Assembly (NCBI GenBank): GCA_910587875.1
Contig: CAJUOD010000025.1
Location: 1 to 30,072 of the forward strand
Direction: 5' to 3'
Length of the DNA stretch: 30,072 nt
From: an uncultured Oscillibacter sp.
Lineage (GTDB): Bacteria > Bacillota > Clostridia > Oscillospirales > Oscillospiraceae
Position numbers and translations under genes: made by a program
Notes under the pieces: model-generated
Told to the model about the DNA's origin: nothing
Seen by the model: only the letters and a program-made list of their open reading frames with translations
Database searches by the model: none
Part shown: positions 29,615 to 30,072 of the stretch, in pieces
Layout: each line of letters opens with the position of its first letter
Numbering within the stretch: position 1 is the stretch's first letter

Positions 29615-30024
29615 CCAGATACCCCTCCCTTCTCAGCGCGTCGATCAGCAGCTTCCGCCCCCGGAAGATGCGGCTCTTCACCGCGCCCTCCGTCAGCCCC
29701 AGCTCCCCGGCGATGTCCTGGAGGCTCCACTCCGCCAGAAAGCGGAGCTCCAGCACCCGGCGGTAGTCCTCCGGCATGGAGCGGATCAGGGCAGCCAAGG
29801 CCTCGAACTCCCCCAGGTCCGGCGGCACGGCGGGCTCCCAGGCCTGGGCCTCCAGCTCCTCCACCCGGCCCTCCTTGCGGAGGATGTCCAGGGCCGTGTT
29901 TTTGACCGCCACCGCCAGCCACCGCTCCAGCTGCCCGTCGGAGCGGGTTTTCAGCGCCTCATAGTTTTGAATGAACTTTATAAAAGTATCGTGCACTGCA
30001 TCCTCGGCCCTGGGGCCGGGGCCC
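29595..30024 (-). CDS. ECF-type RNA polymerase sigma factor, 5'-truncated
   Basis: Only the part up to 30024 is genomic; beyond it the frame continues into adapter sequence, which creates a false N-terminus (LCDWSSDVCSSDL). The visible 143 residues contain the end of region 2 (DTFIKFIQNYEAL, then LERWLAVAVKNTALDILRK), a linker, and region 4 with the helix-turn-helix (LPLE-like MPEDYRRVLELRFL; SLQDIAGELGLTEGAVKSRI). About 30-40 N-terminal residues are missing. It directs RNA polymerase to a specific regulon, probably under control of the overlapping anti-sigma gene. The start codon is not in the window. Confidence 0.93.
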
Positions 30025-30072
30025 AGATCGGAAGAGCACACGTCTGAACTCCAGTCACACAGCAAGATCTCG
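30025..30072. other. Illumina TruSeq adapter contamination
   Basis: The last 48 bases begin with AGATCGGAAGAGCACACGTC and continue with the rest of the TruSeq read-1 adapter to 30058, then an 8-base index (ACAGCAAG) and ATCTCG, the start of the next adapter segment. This is library sequence left on a contig end and has no biological meaning. Confidence 0.99.

Noticed and set aside
1..30072. CRISPR arrays, insertion sequences, tRNA or rRNA genes
   Set aside because: No regularly spaced repeats, transposase motifs, or tRNA/rRNA sequences other than the tmRNA were seen.

Overview
The window is a 30 kb, high-GC (roughly 60-65 % by eye) piece of a Gram-positive, spore-forming genome. Its gene content (spoVAE, SLH and S-layer proteins, lipoproteins, LysM proteins, AGGAGG-type ribosome binding sites, TTGCCT/TATACT promoters) fits a gut Oscillospiraceae-type Clostridium (Flavonifractor, Lawsonibacter or Oscillibacter relatives). 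The genus is an inference. Both ends are contig ends: the first gene lacks its 5' part, and the last 48 bases (30025-30072) are Illumina sequencing adapter, not genome.

Layout. 0-3.5 kb: a 5'-truncated S-layer-like surface protein ending at a strong terminator. 3.6-6.1 kb: an accessory patch with a phage-flavoured hypothetical gene, a stand-alone DUF4062 protein, an orphan spoVAE, a promoter-terminator unit that looks like a small RNA, and a hairpin-rich gene-free stretch. 6.1-7.8 kb: a polysaccharide-deacetylase-like lipoprotein and cytidine deaminase. 7.8-11.4 kb: minus-strand genes around a PilZ (c-di-GMP) gene. They include a membrane-anchored MerR-type regulator with a textbook 19-bp-spacer MerR operator and two small membrane proteins that are paralogues of the regulator's own C-terminal membrane module. 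11.6-14.6 kb: serA, a MscS channel and an unknown membrane protein. 14.6-17.4 kb: a barstar-like inhibitor, a barnase-like RNase carried on a lipoprotein, and a GH18 glycosidase with three SLH repeats. 17.5-20.5 kb: a three-gene ABC importer (substrate-binding lipoprotein, permease, ATPase) of the TrpXYZ-like type with a leader terminator. 20.5-22.7 kb: a secreted 5'-nucleotidase with a LysM tail. 23.2-25.7 kb: smpB, a cyclophilin, a short-chain dehydrogenase, then ssrA (tmRNA), so both halves of the trans-translation system lie within 2.5 kb. 26.0-27.4 kb: a compact phage-type lysis cassette (coiled-coil membrane protein, two small membrane proteins, CHAP endolysin) directly downstream of the tmRNA, a classic integration site, with no other phage genes visible. 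27.5-30.0 kb: two small unknown genes, then a probable anti-sigma factor and an ECF-type sigma factor cut by the contig end.

Common themes are the cell surface (S-layer, SLH glycosidase, LysM nucleotidase, deacetylase-like lipoprotein, endolysin) and membrane-linked regulation (MerR with transmembrane helices, PilZ, ECF sigma/anti-sigma). The least conventional item is the MerR/small-membrane-protein paralogue set at 8.8-10.9 kb.
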